Source: Marinobacter sp. F4218
Lineage (GTDB): Bacteria; Pseudomonadota; Gammaproteobacteria; Pseudomonadales; Oleiphilaceae
Length of the DNA stretch: 64,000 nucleotides
Direction of reading: 5' to 3'
NCBI RefSeq assembly: GCF_019443085.1
Contig: NZ_JAHZIL010000003.1
Coordinates: 2,416,458-2,480,457 of the forward strand
Positions 1 to 7,999 of this stretch are shown here, in pieces (position 1 is the first letter of the stretch; each line of letters begins with the position of its first letter). A program made the position numbers and the translations under genes. Under the pieces are notes generated by a model, which saw only the letters and a program-made list of their open reading frames with translations, made no database searches and was not told the origin of the DNA.

Positions 1-2329
1 ATGCCGTTGACCCAGTAAAATAGATTGACAGGTCAGGGCCGCCAAAATCACTTGGTGCGACTAGTAAGTCAGTTTGAAGCGGGCGGTTTTCTTCGGAGCA
101 AATAAATGAACCTGATGAACAGTCGCCGTCGACTTCTGAGCGCATTGTATAGCGATAGGTTTCGCCAATTTCCCAAGGCTGATCCGGGTAAAAGCGTACG
201 TGCTGGTTGTTCTTCTCTAGGCGTCCGGAAAGAATTGTTTCGGACCCGACTGGCCCGGGAGCCGAAGTGTCAGCAATTTTTTCGACCACAAAGGATTGGG
301 GGTTGATCGAGGCCAGATCCATGGATTGAGAGAATTTCACTACAATTGGGCGATCCCGGGGCATCGTCATAACAGGGATCTGGTCTCGAACAGTGTCGCC
401 TGGTGCGTCATCGATGCAGTTTCCATGTTCGCCGTTTGCGATGTCCAGATTTTCGGTGACGCACGGAAAACCGGGATAGGTCGTCAGCGCAATCGGTGAG
501 GGGAACGCGGCTTCCTGGCCGTCACGGATAGCGGGTAGTGAGAACGTCAGAGTCTGTTCGGTTGCACCGTTTCCAGCGAGATCAGTCAGCTCGGAATTGA
601 TTAGAAGACTGTAATCAACCCCATGCTTCAGTCCTCCCTCTGGGTTTATCGTGACCGTCGTACCGTCCACACGTGTCTTAAAAGGCACCGTCGAGTTTTC
701 TTCGAAGAGCGTAAACGCTGCGATTGACGTTTCGCCATCCAGCGGCTCGTCAAAGTTCAGAATCACCGGGTCGCCAGGCCGCTGCATGGACTGGCGCGTG
801 GCCGGAATGGCATCGGTGGGGCCGGGCATCCAGCTGACCAGTTGCGGGCTGGTGGTGTCCGGGGTCCAGAGCTGCTCCGCATCCAGAACCGAATTGGCGT
901 CCGTCGCCGCTTCGATCTGAAAGGCGATGGTGGAATCGGTGTACTCCTGGCCCAACAGCTCCGGCTCAACGACGCCAATAGCGTCAATGGTCAGTACGCC
1001 GTCCTTGACCAGGGCAATACCGCTGAGTTCGACACCGAGCAGATCCTGGGAGAGGGAGGCATTCGGTTGCGCCTCTTCCGTGTTCATGGCCACATCCATA
1101 AACAGCTTCACATGGCGTGGCGCACTCAGGTCATCGGTATAGGGGTTGGGGGACAGATAGCCAGTCGCATCGGACAGCATGGTGACGTTGATGTCGCCAG
1201 TGGATTGTGGCTGTCCGGTGCCGGCGTCCAGAACGGGCACGCTGCCATTGATTCTCACGTCCAGGCTGCTGCTGGTCAGGACGCTGCCCTTGGGGACCCG
1301 AAGCGGCAAGGGTTCATCCGCCGAGAATGAGGGGGCGTAGGCAAGTTCCGCGAACAGACCGCCGGTTTGCTGTGACGGGCCCGCCACGCCCTGCAAAACA
1401 GAGTTCAGGGTGATCCCGTTGATGATCTGGCCGTTTAGTACGGACTTCTGGGCCCCGGATTCGTCGGCCCCTGCCAGTAATCCGGAATCGATCACTTCCT
1501 GGAACAGGACGACGGTCGGCCCGGTTTCACGGGGGACAAACGCCTGGGTGAAGTCCAGTGTGCCGGCCCCGGTCTGGCTTGGCAGCCCCTGAATCCGGAG
1601 GGTATAGGTTTCACCGGCGGTCAGCGCATCGTCTTTGGTGCCGCAAAGTTCCTTTGCCCCAACCGTGCATGGATCGACCGTGATGCGGCGGCCATCAATC
1701 AGGACTGTGGTCGGTACGGTCTCGCCCTCGCCATTCTCCAATGTGATCTGGCCGCCCATTGCTCGCCATTCCGGATGCACCGGTTGGGTCAGCGTGAGCC
1801 GGAATGTCGAGAAGTTCATGGGCTTGAACTGATCGTTGGGGGAGGGAATCAGTTCAGCAACGCCAAACTCACCACTCAGGCTGTCCAGGTCCGCGATGCC
1901 GGTGAAACCGCCCCGGGTGGAGAACTGTATGCCGTCGGGGCCCTGGGCGTTCGGGGTACTGACTTCCCGGGCGCCTTCGGCGAGCAGTGGGTCAGTGAAG
2001 GTTACCGAGTAGTCGGTGCCTGTCGTCAGTTCGCTGGTCGGCGTCAGTTTGAGGCTCCGGCCGCCATCCACCTTGGTGACAGTAAAGGCAACGGGGGTGC
2101 TGCCGTCCGTCACCAGAATCTTTTGTTGCAGGTCTGCTTCCTCGTCCGAAATGGCATGAGAAAAACGGACAACGATGCTGGCTGTGGGGCTGATGCCGGA
2201 CTGGCCATCCGCCGGGTAGGAATAGACCACCGAACCCGGAATCGCCGGCTTGTTCACGGTTTGTTCTTCGCCGCCACAGGCTGCGAGCAGCATGGCTGGA
2301 ATCAATGCCAGAGTCTTGTTGTATTTCAT
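1..2329 (-). CDS. Ig-like repeat lipoprotein, 3' end outside window
   Basis: The reading frame is open from an ATG at 2329 to the left edge (776 codons), so the C-terminus is missing. The N-terminus is a lipoprotein signal with lipobox LAAC and acylated Cys18, followed by a CGGG-type linker. Several repeated bacterial Ig-like blocks follow (Big_5/SbsA-like pattern, for example near residues 30-70, 500-560 and 650-690), each with a P(A)DG or P-GDPV strand and an F(S/D)xxxD/S motif. The start lies 14 bases after the FadL-type gene, with a strong GGAGAGG ribosome site that overlaps that gene's stop, so the two are translationally coupled. A FadL channel paired with a membrane-anchored partner recalls the alkane-uptake pair AupA/AupB of Marinobacter; that identity is inferred, not shown. 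A surface or periplasmic binding role is the safest reading. Confidence 0.8.
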   Translation of the reverse strand, partial: MKYNKTLALIPAMLLAACGGEEQTVNKPAIPGSVVYSYPADGQSGISPTASIVVRFSHAISDEEADLQQKILVTDGSTPVAFTVTKVDGGRSLKLTPTSELTTGTDYSVTFTDPLLAEGAREVSTPNAQGPDGIQFSTRGGFTGIADLDSLSGEFGVAELIPSPNDQFKPMNFSTFRLTLTQPVHPEWRAMGGQITLENGEGETVPTTVLIDGRRITVDPCTVGAKELCGTKDDALTAGETYTLRIQGLPSQTGAGTLDFTQAFVPRETGPTVVLFQEVIDSGLLAGADESGAQKSVLNGQIINGITLNSVLQGVAGPSQQTGGLFAELAYAPSFSADEPLPLRVPKGSVLTSSSLDVRINGSVPVLDAGTGQPQSTGDINVTMLSDATGYLSPNPYTDDLSAPRHVKLFMDVAMNTEEAQPNASLSQDLLGVELSGIALVKDGVLTIDAIGVVEPELLGQEYTDSTIAFQIEAATDANSVLDAEQLWTPDTTSPQLVSWMPGPTDAIPATRQSMQRPGDPVILNFDEPLDGETSIAAFTLFEENSTVPFKTRVDGTTVTINPEGGLKHGVDYSLLINSELTDLAGNGATEQTLTFSLPAIRDGQEAAFPSPIALTTYPGFPCVTENLDIANGEHGNCIDDAPGDTVRDQIPVMTMPRDRPIVVKFSQSMDLASINPQSFVVEKIADTSAPGPVGSETILSGRLEKNNQHVRFYPDQPWEIGETYRYTMRSEVDGDCSSGSFICSEENRPLQTDLLVAPSDFGGPDLSIYFTGSTA

Positions 2330-2343
2330 GGCAGAACCTCTCC

Positions 2344-3681
2344 TCAGAACTTCAGGGTGATGGAGCCGCTGATTACATGAACATCGCCTTCGGCGGTTAC
2401 GTCGGTTTCGTTACCGTCGTAATCCACCAGTGTGAAATCCCGCTCCTGGAGTTGCTGGTACTGATAACCAATGTCCAGGCGCACCGGGTAGACAAGCAGG
2501 CGGGTACGGTCGTAGGTGACACTCAAGCCAAGACCCAATACGATCTTGTCGGTATCCAGATAGTTGATCTCGGGGTTGCGGGTGGACTTCAGCGGGGATT
2601 CCTCAAAGGCTACCCCGGCACGAACGGCAAAGTTCTTGTTGAGTTCGTACTCCGCGCCGATCCTGGGGATGACAATGTCATCAAATTTGATGCGATCCCC
2701 GGGGGCTGCGGACTGCTGGTCCTTGATGGTGTCGGCGGCGAATTCATCCTCCAGTTCCGACCAGTTCTGCTGTTCAATCGAACCACCCACGCGCCAGTTT
2801 TTGCCCCGGTATTGAGTGCCGATTGCCAGGGTCTCGGGCTGGAACGAATCGATGGTCGACACCGCGAGGCTCAGGCCAGGGTCCGGGATGGTCTGGGTAA
2901 CGATGATGTTGGAATCGATGGCGGTGGAGGCGGCGGACTTGGTTCGGTAGGTCAGTGCGGTTTCCCAGCCATCAAGGAAACAATCGGAATTGGGACAGAA
3001 AGTGCGGCCAAGATCGATGTTGGTGCCCAGGATGCTCTTGAGCGAGGGCTCGGCGTTAACCGACAGCCTCTCGCGACTGGTTTCACCGCCGAGCGTCGAG
3101 ACTGCATCAAGTTTGGCCGCCGCCTCAAGGGTGATTCTCACTGAGGCACCGGCTGAAATTCCGCGCCAAATGGGCGTGGCACCGCCGATATTAAGGAACA
3201 GGGGTTCCTTGCCGTACTGGAGAAACTGTCCGCTTTCCGTGGTTTGCGAGCTGAAAGCCAGCATTTCTTTGCCATATTTCTCGACGCCCGCAATGAAGCC
3301 CAGGTAGATCGGATGGTCGAAACGGGTCAACGAGCCGAGGTTGGTCTTCATGCCGATCAGTACGTGCTGGCTCGGGGAATTGGAGAGCACATCGCCGTCG
3401 GCGTTCGGATTGGCTGATCGCAGTTCCTGATCGGCATGAAGGATGCCTGTGGTCAGCTCACCCCGTGTGTCCTGGGTGAGGTAGGCCGGGTTGTAGTAGG
3501 TCGCTGATACCTGGTCGTTGAACATGGAAAGCGATTGCGCAGTAGCAACGTCCACCGGCATGACCCCATAGGTAGTACCGAGGTTGCCCATACTGGCGTT
3601 AGTTGGCATCGAGAGGCCGGCAGATAGTGTTGCAACGGCGAGGGACATTGCCCGTACTGAAAACCGGGAGTTGGAAATCAT
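2344..3681 (-). CDS. FadL/OmpP1-family outer-membrane transport protein
   Basis: This 445-residue protein has a cleavable signal (about residues 1-30, ending PTNA-S). The N-terminal region of the mature protein carries YNPAYL, the 'NPA' hatch signature of FadL-like channels. The rest is alternating beta-strands, ending in a C-terminal Phe (ITLKF) typical of outer-membrane barrels. FadL-family channels move hydrophobic compounds such as long-chain fatty acids, aromatics or alkanes across the outer membrane. The size fits the family (about 420-460). A GGAG ribosome site sits upstream of the ATG. It is first in a two-gene operon with the Ig-like lipoprotein. The leader just before the ribosome site is A-rich (minus-strand sense AAAAACAATGAA), which could be an Hfq/Crc site; this is speculative. 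The substrate cannot be read from the sequence. Confidence 0.85.
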   Translation of the reverse strand: MISNSRFSVRAMSLAVATLSAGLSMPTNASMGNLGTTYGVMPVDVATAQSLSMFNDQVSATYYNPAYLTQDTRGELTTGILHADQELRSANPNADGDVLSNSPSQHVLIGMKTNLGSLTRFDHPIYLGFIAGVEKYGKEMLAFSSQTTESGQFLQYGKEPLFLNIGGATPIWRGISAGASVRITLEAAAKLDAVSTLGGETSRERLSVNAEPSLKSILGTNIDLGRTFCPNSDCFLDGWETALTYRTKSAASTAIDSNIIVTQTIPDPGLSLAVSTIDSFQPETLAIGTQYRGKNWRVGGSIEQQNWSELEDEFAADTIKDQQSAAPGDRIKFDDIVIPRIGAEYELNKNFAVRAGVAFEESPLKSTRNPEINYLDTDKIVLGLGLSVTYDRTRLLVYPVRLDIGYQYQQLQERDFTLVDYDGNETDVTAEGDVHVISGSITLKF

Positions 3682-4208
3682 CGATACACTCCATCATTTC
3701 ATTGTTTTTATACGCATGTCGTTGGCCGGAGCGGGATCACGACTGGTACGTTTGTTCAGGTTTAGTGTATGAGGCTTGTCTTATCAGGACTTTGGCTTGT
3801 TTGACACAGGTGGGTGTCTGCAAAACCACGTAGGCACAAGTGGCATTTAAAAGTAACCGGAAAACAAGGTCTTAATCGCAGAATTCACGTTTCGTTCTGT
3901 ATGGAAGTGGTGTGGTTCTTTGGCCGAAATGTGAGATTGCGCAAGACGGGCAGCGCTGTAATGCAGAGGGAATCGTCTGTCGAGGAATTTTACACTGCCC
4001 CGAGTGACGTTTTTCCGAAGCTTCAGCATTGTCCTGTATTTAATCCGGTAATCAATTCTTGGCGCGGACTGTGCAAGAACAGGACGAACGCGTGTAATCA
4101 CTCGCCTGGAGTTCTGGGTGGCATCAGTGGTAACTCGCTTGGAGGGCCTGTAACTTTAACAGGATCAAGCGGTTGGATTTGATAGTCCCTACTGGGGGAG
4201 ATAAGGAT
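3682..4208. other. intergenic region between divergent genes, no gene seen
   Basis: About 530 bases between the minus-strand FadL gene and the plus-strand PEP-CTERM gene. Short open frames exist on both strands but none has a ribosome site, family resemblance or sustained coding bias. It must hold the two divergent promoters; I could not assign them with confidence. I looked for a sigma-54 GG/GC pair upstream of the PEP-CTERM gene and did not find a convincing one. Confidence 0.5.
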
Positions 4209-4772
4209 ATGAAGGCATTAACTAAATCTGTGGTTCTGGCTGCAAGCCTCGCCTGGGTCGTTCCGGCCTCGGCCTACATGATCGGAACCGAGGATGTCGG
4301 TGGAGCAGACACATTGTTGGGACAAACCGACGATCTGAATGCCAATCCCACTGGCACCTGTGGTTCCGGTAACAGCCCGACCACCGAGCTTTGCTGGATC
4401 AACAACCTTCTGTCGAGTCTGGGCGGAGGTACAACGACTTATGAAGAGGGCGACAAGGTCGAAACGCAGCCGTACTCAACGGTTGATGGCAGCTCGACGG
4501 TGATAGCGTTCGAGCTTTCGAGCCCGACGCAGTACTTCTTTATCAAGAACGCACAGTGGTATGGGCTGTTCGAGAACACCCCTGAACTGGACTGGGCTGT
4601 GATTGACACCTCACTGCTCGCCGCCGGGTTCAATCTGCCCAGCGACGGATTCACGATCAGTCATATTGCACCGATCGGTGGAACCGTCGAGGTGCCGGAG
4701 CCAGGCACTCTTGCCCTGTTGGGGGTAGGTCTCTTTGCTCTTGGATGCAGACGTCGATTCATGAAATCCTGA
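4209..4772 (+). CDS. PEP-CTERM sorting-signal protein
   Basis: A secreted protein of 187 residues. It has a Sec signal peptide (residues 1-22, ending VPASA) and a C-terminal PEP-CTERM tripartite tail: VPEPGT, a hydrophobic stretch (LALLGVGLFALG) and a basic end (CRRRFMKS). In the family, this tail is cleaved by an EpsH-type exosortase during export to the surface or extracellular matrix. The central part shows no domain I recognise; it is rich in Thr/Ser/Gly with one Cys pair. I chose the ATG at 4209 because GGGGGAG and AAGG precede it and the signal peptide begins there; an in-frame ATG at 4173 would add 12 residues ahead of the signal. No exosortase gene is in the window, so it must be elsewhere. 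A strong terminator follows. Confidence 0.85.
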   Translation: MKALTKSVVLAASLAWVVPASAYMIGTEDVGGADTLLGQTDDLNANPTGTCGSGNSPTTELCWINNLLSSLGGGTTTYEEGDKVETQPYSTVDGSSTVIAFELSSPTQYFFIKNAQWYGLFENTPELDWAVIDTSLLAAGFNLPSDGFTISHIAPIGGTVEVPEPGTLALLGVGLFALGCRRRFMKS

Positions 4773-4791
4773 GACTGACAGACAAAAAAGA

Positions 4792-4822
4792 AAAAAAGCC
4801 CCGGTACTCCCGGGGCTTTTTT
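4792..4822 (+). terminator. rho-independent terminator after the PEP-CTERM gene
   Basis: A-tract, GCCCCGG stem, five-base loop, CCGGGGC, then six Ts. It ends about 65 bases before the left attachment repeat of the prophage. Confidence 0.85.
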
Positions 4823-4887
4823 ATGTCCGCTCGAAACCAGCTCGCCTGGAGCGGTCCTGGCGGAGAAGAGAAGGTTTGGGTAACGCC

Positions 4888-4939
4888 TGAAAAATGGTGG
4901 GCCCAGCTGGACTCGAACCAGCGACCAAGGGATTATGAG
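4888..4939 (-). repeat. attL: displaced 3' part of the target tRNA
   Basis: 52 bases identical to 21125-21176. The copy covers the tRNA 3' end (CCA, acceptor strand, T-arm, variable region and anticodon) and then diverges right after the anticodon, so no complete tRNA remains here. This is the signature left when an integrase inserts at the 3' end of a tRNA gene and the incoming element restores the gene at the other boundary. Confidence 0.9.
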
Positions 4940-5228
4940 AGCCTTGTGGGAATTTAATTAGCACCACAGAAACCCACAAAAGTCGCCAAGACAGTAAGTT
5001 AGGGGTTGATGGCTCCACTGAAGGCCACAGAAAACCGCATCGGCGTCGACGCTTCGTTGACAGTTTCAGTCTTTACAGGCTGCAAAGGTTGATATAGTTT
5101 TTATAGCAATATTGGGCAGTGTGAAATAATTCTATTGCCCTTCACTCTCCAGTACGAACTATCTCGGCTGGTTCTCAGGTTATCGCATAAGCGAAGTCTG
5201 GGCACTGATAAGAACGCCAGGTAGTTTC
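4940..5228. other. attL-proximal non-coding region with short repeats
   Basis: No gene seen. It contains two near-identical short repeats, ACCACAGAAACCC (4963-4975) and GCCACAGAAAACC (5024-5036), and one TTCGTTGAC (5053-5061) that recurs near the other end of the element at about 21077. Repeats of this kind beside attachment sites are often integrase or excisionase arm sites; that function is inferred. Confidence 0.4.
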
Positions 5229-5576
5229 ATGTCAACAAAAAGACCCTCACTTAAGTATCTTCGCACTTCTGCCTATTTCCGTCAGGACGGTCGCTGCTTT
5301 TATTGTCATAAGCCAATGTGGATCTCGGATATTAAGACCTTCGCCGCTAATTTCTCAATTTCGGTTAAACAGGCAAGGCATCTTCAGTGTACTGGTGAGC
5401 ATTTGGTGGCTCATAGTGAAGGGGGAAAGGCATCTTCCTCGAACATCGTGGCCGCATGCAGGTTTTGCAACGTCAAAAGGCATGCGAGAAGTACCCCTCG
5501 TGAGCCAAAAGAATTCGCTGATTTCGTTCAAAGCCGGCTGCAGAAGGGAGCCTGGAATACCCATTTGTTAAGTTAG
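5229..5576 (+). CDS. small HNH endonuclease
   Basis: A 115-residue protein with a complete HNH signature. Cys23-x2-Cys26 (CFYC) and Cys77-x2-Cys80 (CRFC) are the likely structural zinc ligands. Glu57-His58 with His62, then Asn72 and a downstream His85 form the HNH core. The family makes single-metal DNA nucleases used in restriction, homing or phage packaging. The gene stands alone just inside attL, with a weak ribosome site, no packaging genes nearby and lower G+C than the phage core. A cargo defence nuclease is therefore more likely than a terminase helper. The target is unknown. Confidence 0.75.
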   Translation: MSTKRPSLKYLRTSAYFRQDGRCFYCHKPMWISDIKTFAANFSISVKQARHLQCTGEHLVAHSEGGKASSSNIVAACRFCNVKRHARSTPREPKEFADFVQSRLQKGAWNTHLLS

Positions 5577-5663
5577 ATGATGAATTTTTTGGCTGGTTCG
5601 GAGCAATTGATGGATCGGTAGTGGAGGGCTCGAACCAGTGATAGGCGCGATTGAGACCTATTT

Positions 5664-6560
5664 TCAATGTCCGTAGATCGCCAGTTTGGTATCGGTCAGA
5701 GATATGTTGTCGAATTGGAGAGAGCCAATGCTCTTACCACCGATATAGATATTGTCTACATCCATATCCATGTACACTGGGTCGAAGTCTGCTCTTAGTA
5801 CATTCCTTTTTGTTGAGCTGCCCAAACCATCGCCTTTGTATATTGAAGCGGATACTTTCACATATTGCAGAGACTCCTTAGCCTGATCCCAAAGCTTGAG
5901 CAGTTCTTCCTGTGATTGTGGCCAGGCATAACCCTCGTCGATTCCGCATTCGTAAACGCTCTCTGCGCAGGTTACGCCATCTCCGTCTAAGTCGATATTG
6001 CTGCCCGGACCGGTGATTGTTGTTCCCTCAATTGCAATCCCAAGAAAAGGAACATCAAAATCAATCTCGAATTGGGAGCTGCTAGAGAGCTGGAGCCGGT
6101 CTGTGGCTGTATCCACCGTTATTTCCAGCTCGTCTGTTAGACCGTATATGTCGAGGTTAGAAAGAAGGGATGTGCTACGTGTGCCTTTTGTTTCCACGCT
6201 TCCAATGTGCAAGCCCCAATCGATTGGCTTATCGTTCAGTTGATCCATTGAGATGACAAGGTTTCCTGTATCTTCTACGTCAAAGTCAAAGCGTACCTCG
6301 TCTAAAAGCACCCCATAACCTTGTGTTTGACCACTTTGAGTGACGCCTGCGCCCCCAAATCTGATTTCACTAGCAACAAGGCTTCCCTCGTCCGTATAGA
6401 TAAATTGATCGATGGAAACCTGAGTTTCGAGCTCAATGGAGATTCCTCTCTGACCAGTGATCGCTCCCAAGTCTTCGTCGGATATCAATTCTATGTCGGA
6501 TAGGGCGCAGGGACTGGCAATTAGGAATGCTACAGCGGCAATTTTCGGTAGGATTCTCAT
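5664..6560 (-). CDS. secreted DUF6160-like protein (putative pilus/surface protein)
   Basis: 298 residues from the ATG at 6560, which is preceded by AAGGAT and begins a clear signal peptide (MRILPKIAAVAFLIASPCALS). Upstream in-frame codons exist but would bury the signal. Just after the signal comes LISDEDLGAITGQRGISIEL, which matches the conserved start of DUF6160 proteins, some of which (Acinetobacter FilA-like) belong to putative pilus systems. The rest is beta-rich repeats, with an acidic DLDGDG loop that could bind calcium and one Cys pair (CAES...ECG). It is on the opposite strand to its neighbours. It looks like a host-type surface gene inside the element and could change attachment or phage adsorption; that role is inference. 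Confidence 0.65.
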   Translation of the reverse strand: MRILPKIAAVAFLIASPCALSDIELISDEDLGAITGQRGISIELETQVSIDQFIYTDEGSLVASEIRFGGAGVTQSGQTQGYGVLLDEVRFDFDVEDTGNLVISMDQLNDKPIDWGLHIGSVETKGTRSTSLLSNLDIYGLTDELEITVDTATDRLQLSSSSQFEIDFDVPFLGIAIEGTTITGPGSNIDLDGDGVTCAESVYECGIDEGYAWPQSQEELLKLWDQAKESLQYVKVSASIYKGDGLGSSTKRNVLRADFDPVYMDMDVDNIYIGGKSIGSLQFDNISLTDTKLAIYGH

Positions 6561-7036
6561 GGCACATCCTTGTGGCGACAAGTAGTTTTTGGCTACGTAA
6601 TGTGACCCATGATAAAGATTTCCAGAGTGGTGAATGTGACAGCAGTCTCGGATGTGGCTTTTAAGTGGCAGCTCTGAATTCGAGCGCTTAATGAGTTGCG
6701 GGAATTGAACCCGATGTCGCACTCCTCCAGAGCAACACAGTAAACCACTATCAGCGACAAAACAGGAAGTTGCAAAAATAGAGTCCCACTCAACACCACA
6801 ATTGACCGCAAGTCCGTGGACACTTTGTTGATATCTACCGACTAATGGGATTTCCTGAGTTAAGGTGCGTTGGCAGAAATGGACACCACGGCGCTATCTG
6901 ACCCTAATGGTGAAGTACTTTGGGCAGTGAAAACAAAAATTCCTCTGATGACGAAAAAATCGATTTGTCTCAGATAATTGATGAGCTGGCGCACTGGTTC
7001 AATCACTCAGGCGATTGATAAGTCGGTGTCCTATTT
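6561..7036. other. intergenic region in the cargo segment
   Basis: About 475 bases without a convincing gene. A T-arm-like segment (CGGG-TTCAATT-CCCG on the minus strand, near 6685-6702) has no matching acceptor stem. A 32-codon frame from a TTG at 6920 to 7018 encodes an acidic peptide ending DELAHWFNHSGD, with GGTGA upstream. It could be a small gene ahead of the HNH gene or a remnant; the evidence is too thin to annotate it as a gene. Confidence 0.35.
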
Positions 7037-7897
7037 ATGGCTAATCAGCCGCTTAGCTTAGCGTTAGGTTTTTCTGATATGAATGACGAAAGCCCGAAAA
7101 GGAACCCAGACTGGAGAGCTGCCGAGTTGCTTCTTGCACTCAATGCATATTTCGAACTCCGTCGTTCCGGGGACAAAGCTACCGACACGCATTCGACTGT
7201 GGTCCGTACCAGCCAAGTTCTGAACGCTCTTGGTGTTCACCCTCAAGAGAAGAGGAATTCGAAGTTTCGCGATCCTGCAGGGGTCCGCCGTCGATTTAGG
7301 TACTTTGATAAGCTCGCAGCCGGAGAGGAGATCAAGGGGCGCGTCGAGTATCGAGCAGTATGGGAGAGATACCGGGATGACCTCGACCAATTGAGATTTG
7401 ACGCTGCCGACGTTGAGAATGGCATCTTGGTTGCTGCAGAAGAACTTGGGCCTGACCCCTATGATGAGATTAGTCGAGACGTTCAAACTATCTTGGCAGA
7501 TCCCCAGCTGGATGAAACTGAGAAGGATGCGTTAGTAAAGACTAGAAAGGGGCAAGGCCGCTTTCGTAAGGAACTTCTGAAATTCTGGAATGAGTGCGCC
7601 ATCTCGGGCTGCAAGAATCAAGCGTTACTCGTTGCGTCTCACATCAAGCCTTGGGCGAAAGCGAAAAATCGCGAGCGTCTTGATCCATTCAATGGCTTGC
7701 TTTTGAGTCCTACATGGGACCGACTGTTCGATACTGGGTTGGTGGCTTTCGCAGAAAATGGAACGGTCATATTATCGCCGTATCTGTCACCGGAAGATCG
7801 AAGCGCGCTCGGGATCCATTCGAGAATCAAAATCAAGTTCAGCAAGGAGCACATTCCGTATATACGATATCACAGGCGATATGTGTTCAGAGCCTAA
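7037..7897 (+). CDS. HNH_2-type endonuclease with N-terminal recognition-like domain
   Basis: Up to 286 residues. The C-terminal part (about 175-255) is an HNH_2 domain: ASHIKPW with His202, then PFNGLLLSPTWDRLFD with Asn219 and Asp228. The N-terminal part (about 25-95) has W-x3-E-LLLAL-x2-Y and FRDPAGVRRRF, a pattern that recurs in the HNH protein at 9950-10675 (W-x2-DE-x3-AL-x2-Y and FRNPDGVAFK), so both probably use the same DNA-reading or adaptor domain. An alternative start at 7079 (MNDESPKRNPDW) removes 14 residues; neither start has a strong ribosome site. The gene is convergent with the DUF262 gene. Restriction of invading, perhaps modified, DNA is the likely role. Confidence 0.78.
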   Translation: MANQPLSLALGFSDMNDESPKRNPDWRAAELLLALNAYFELRRSGDKATDTHSTVVRTSQVLNALGVHPQEKRNSKFRDPAGVRRRFRYFDKLAAGEEIKGRVEYRAVWERYRDDLDQLRFDAADVENGILVAAEELGPDPYDEISRDVQTILADPQLDETEKDALVKTRKGQGRFRKELLKFWNECAISGCKNQALLVASHIKPWAKAKNRERLDPFNGLLLSPTWDRLFDTGLVAFAENGTVILSPYLSPEDRSALGIHSRIKIKFSKEHIPYIRYHRRYVFRA

Positions 7898-7999
7898 CCA
7901 AACATTGGAGCGGACAGTTAACCTGGAACCCTCGGTTGTTATCGCAACCAAGACTGCCGCTCCGATCCGCAGATATGGCCTGCAGTCACATTCCTATAC

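Noticed and set aside
3814..4182. Open frames in the FadL/PEP-CTERM intergenic region
   Set aside because: No ribosome site, no family pattern and mixed composition; treated as non-coding.
5610..5660. GGCTCGAACC-containing segment that looks like a tRNA 3' end
   Set aside because: The flanking bases do not form a T-stem or acceptor stem, and there is no matching CCA end. No second attachment copy is found.
6680..6712. T-arm-like CGGG-TTCAATT-CCCG on the minus strand
   Set aside because: Only four paired bases, no acceptor, D-arm or anticodon arm. Could be a scar but cannot be supported.
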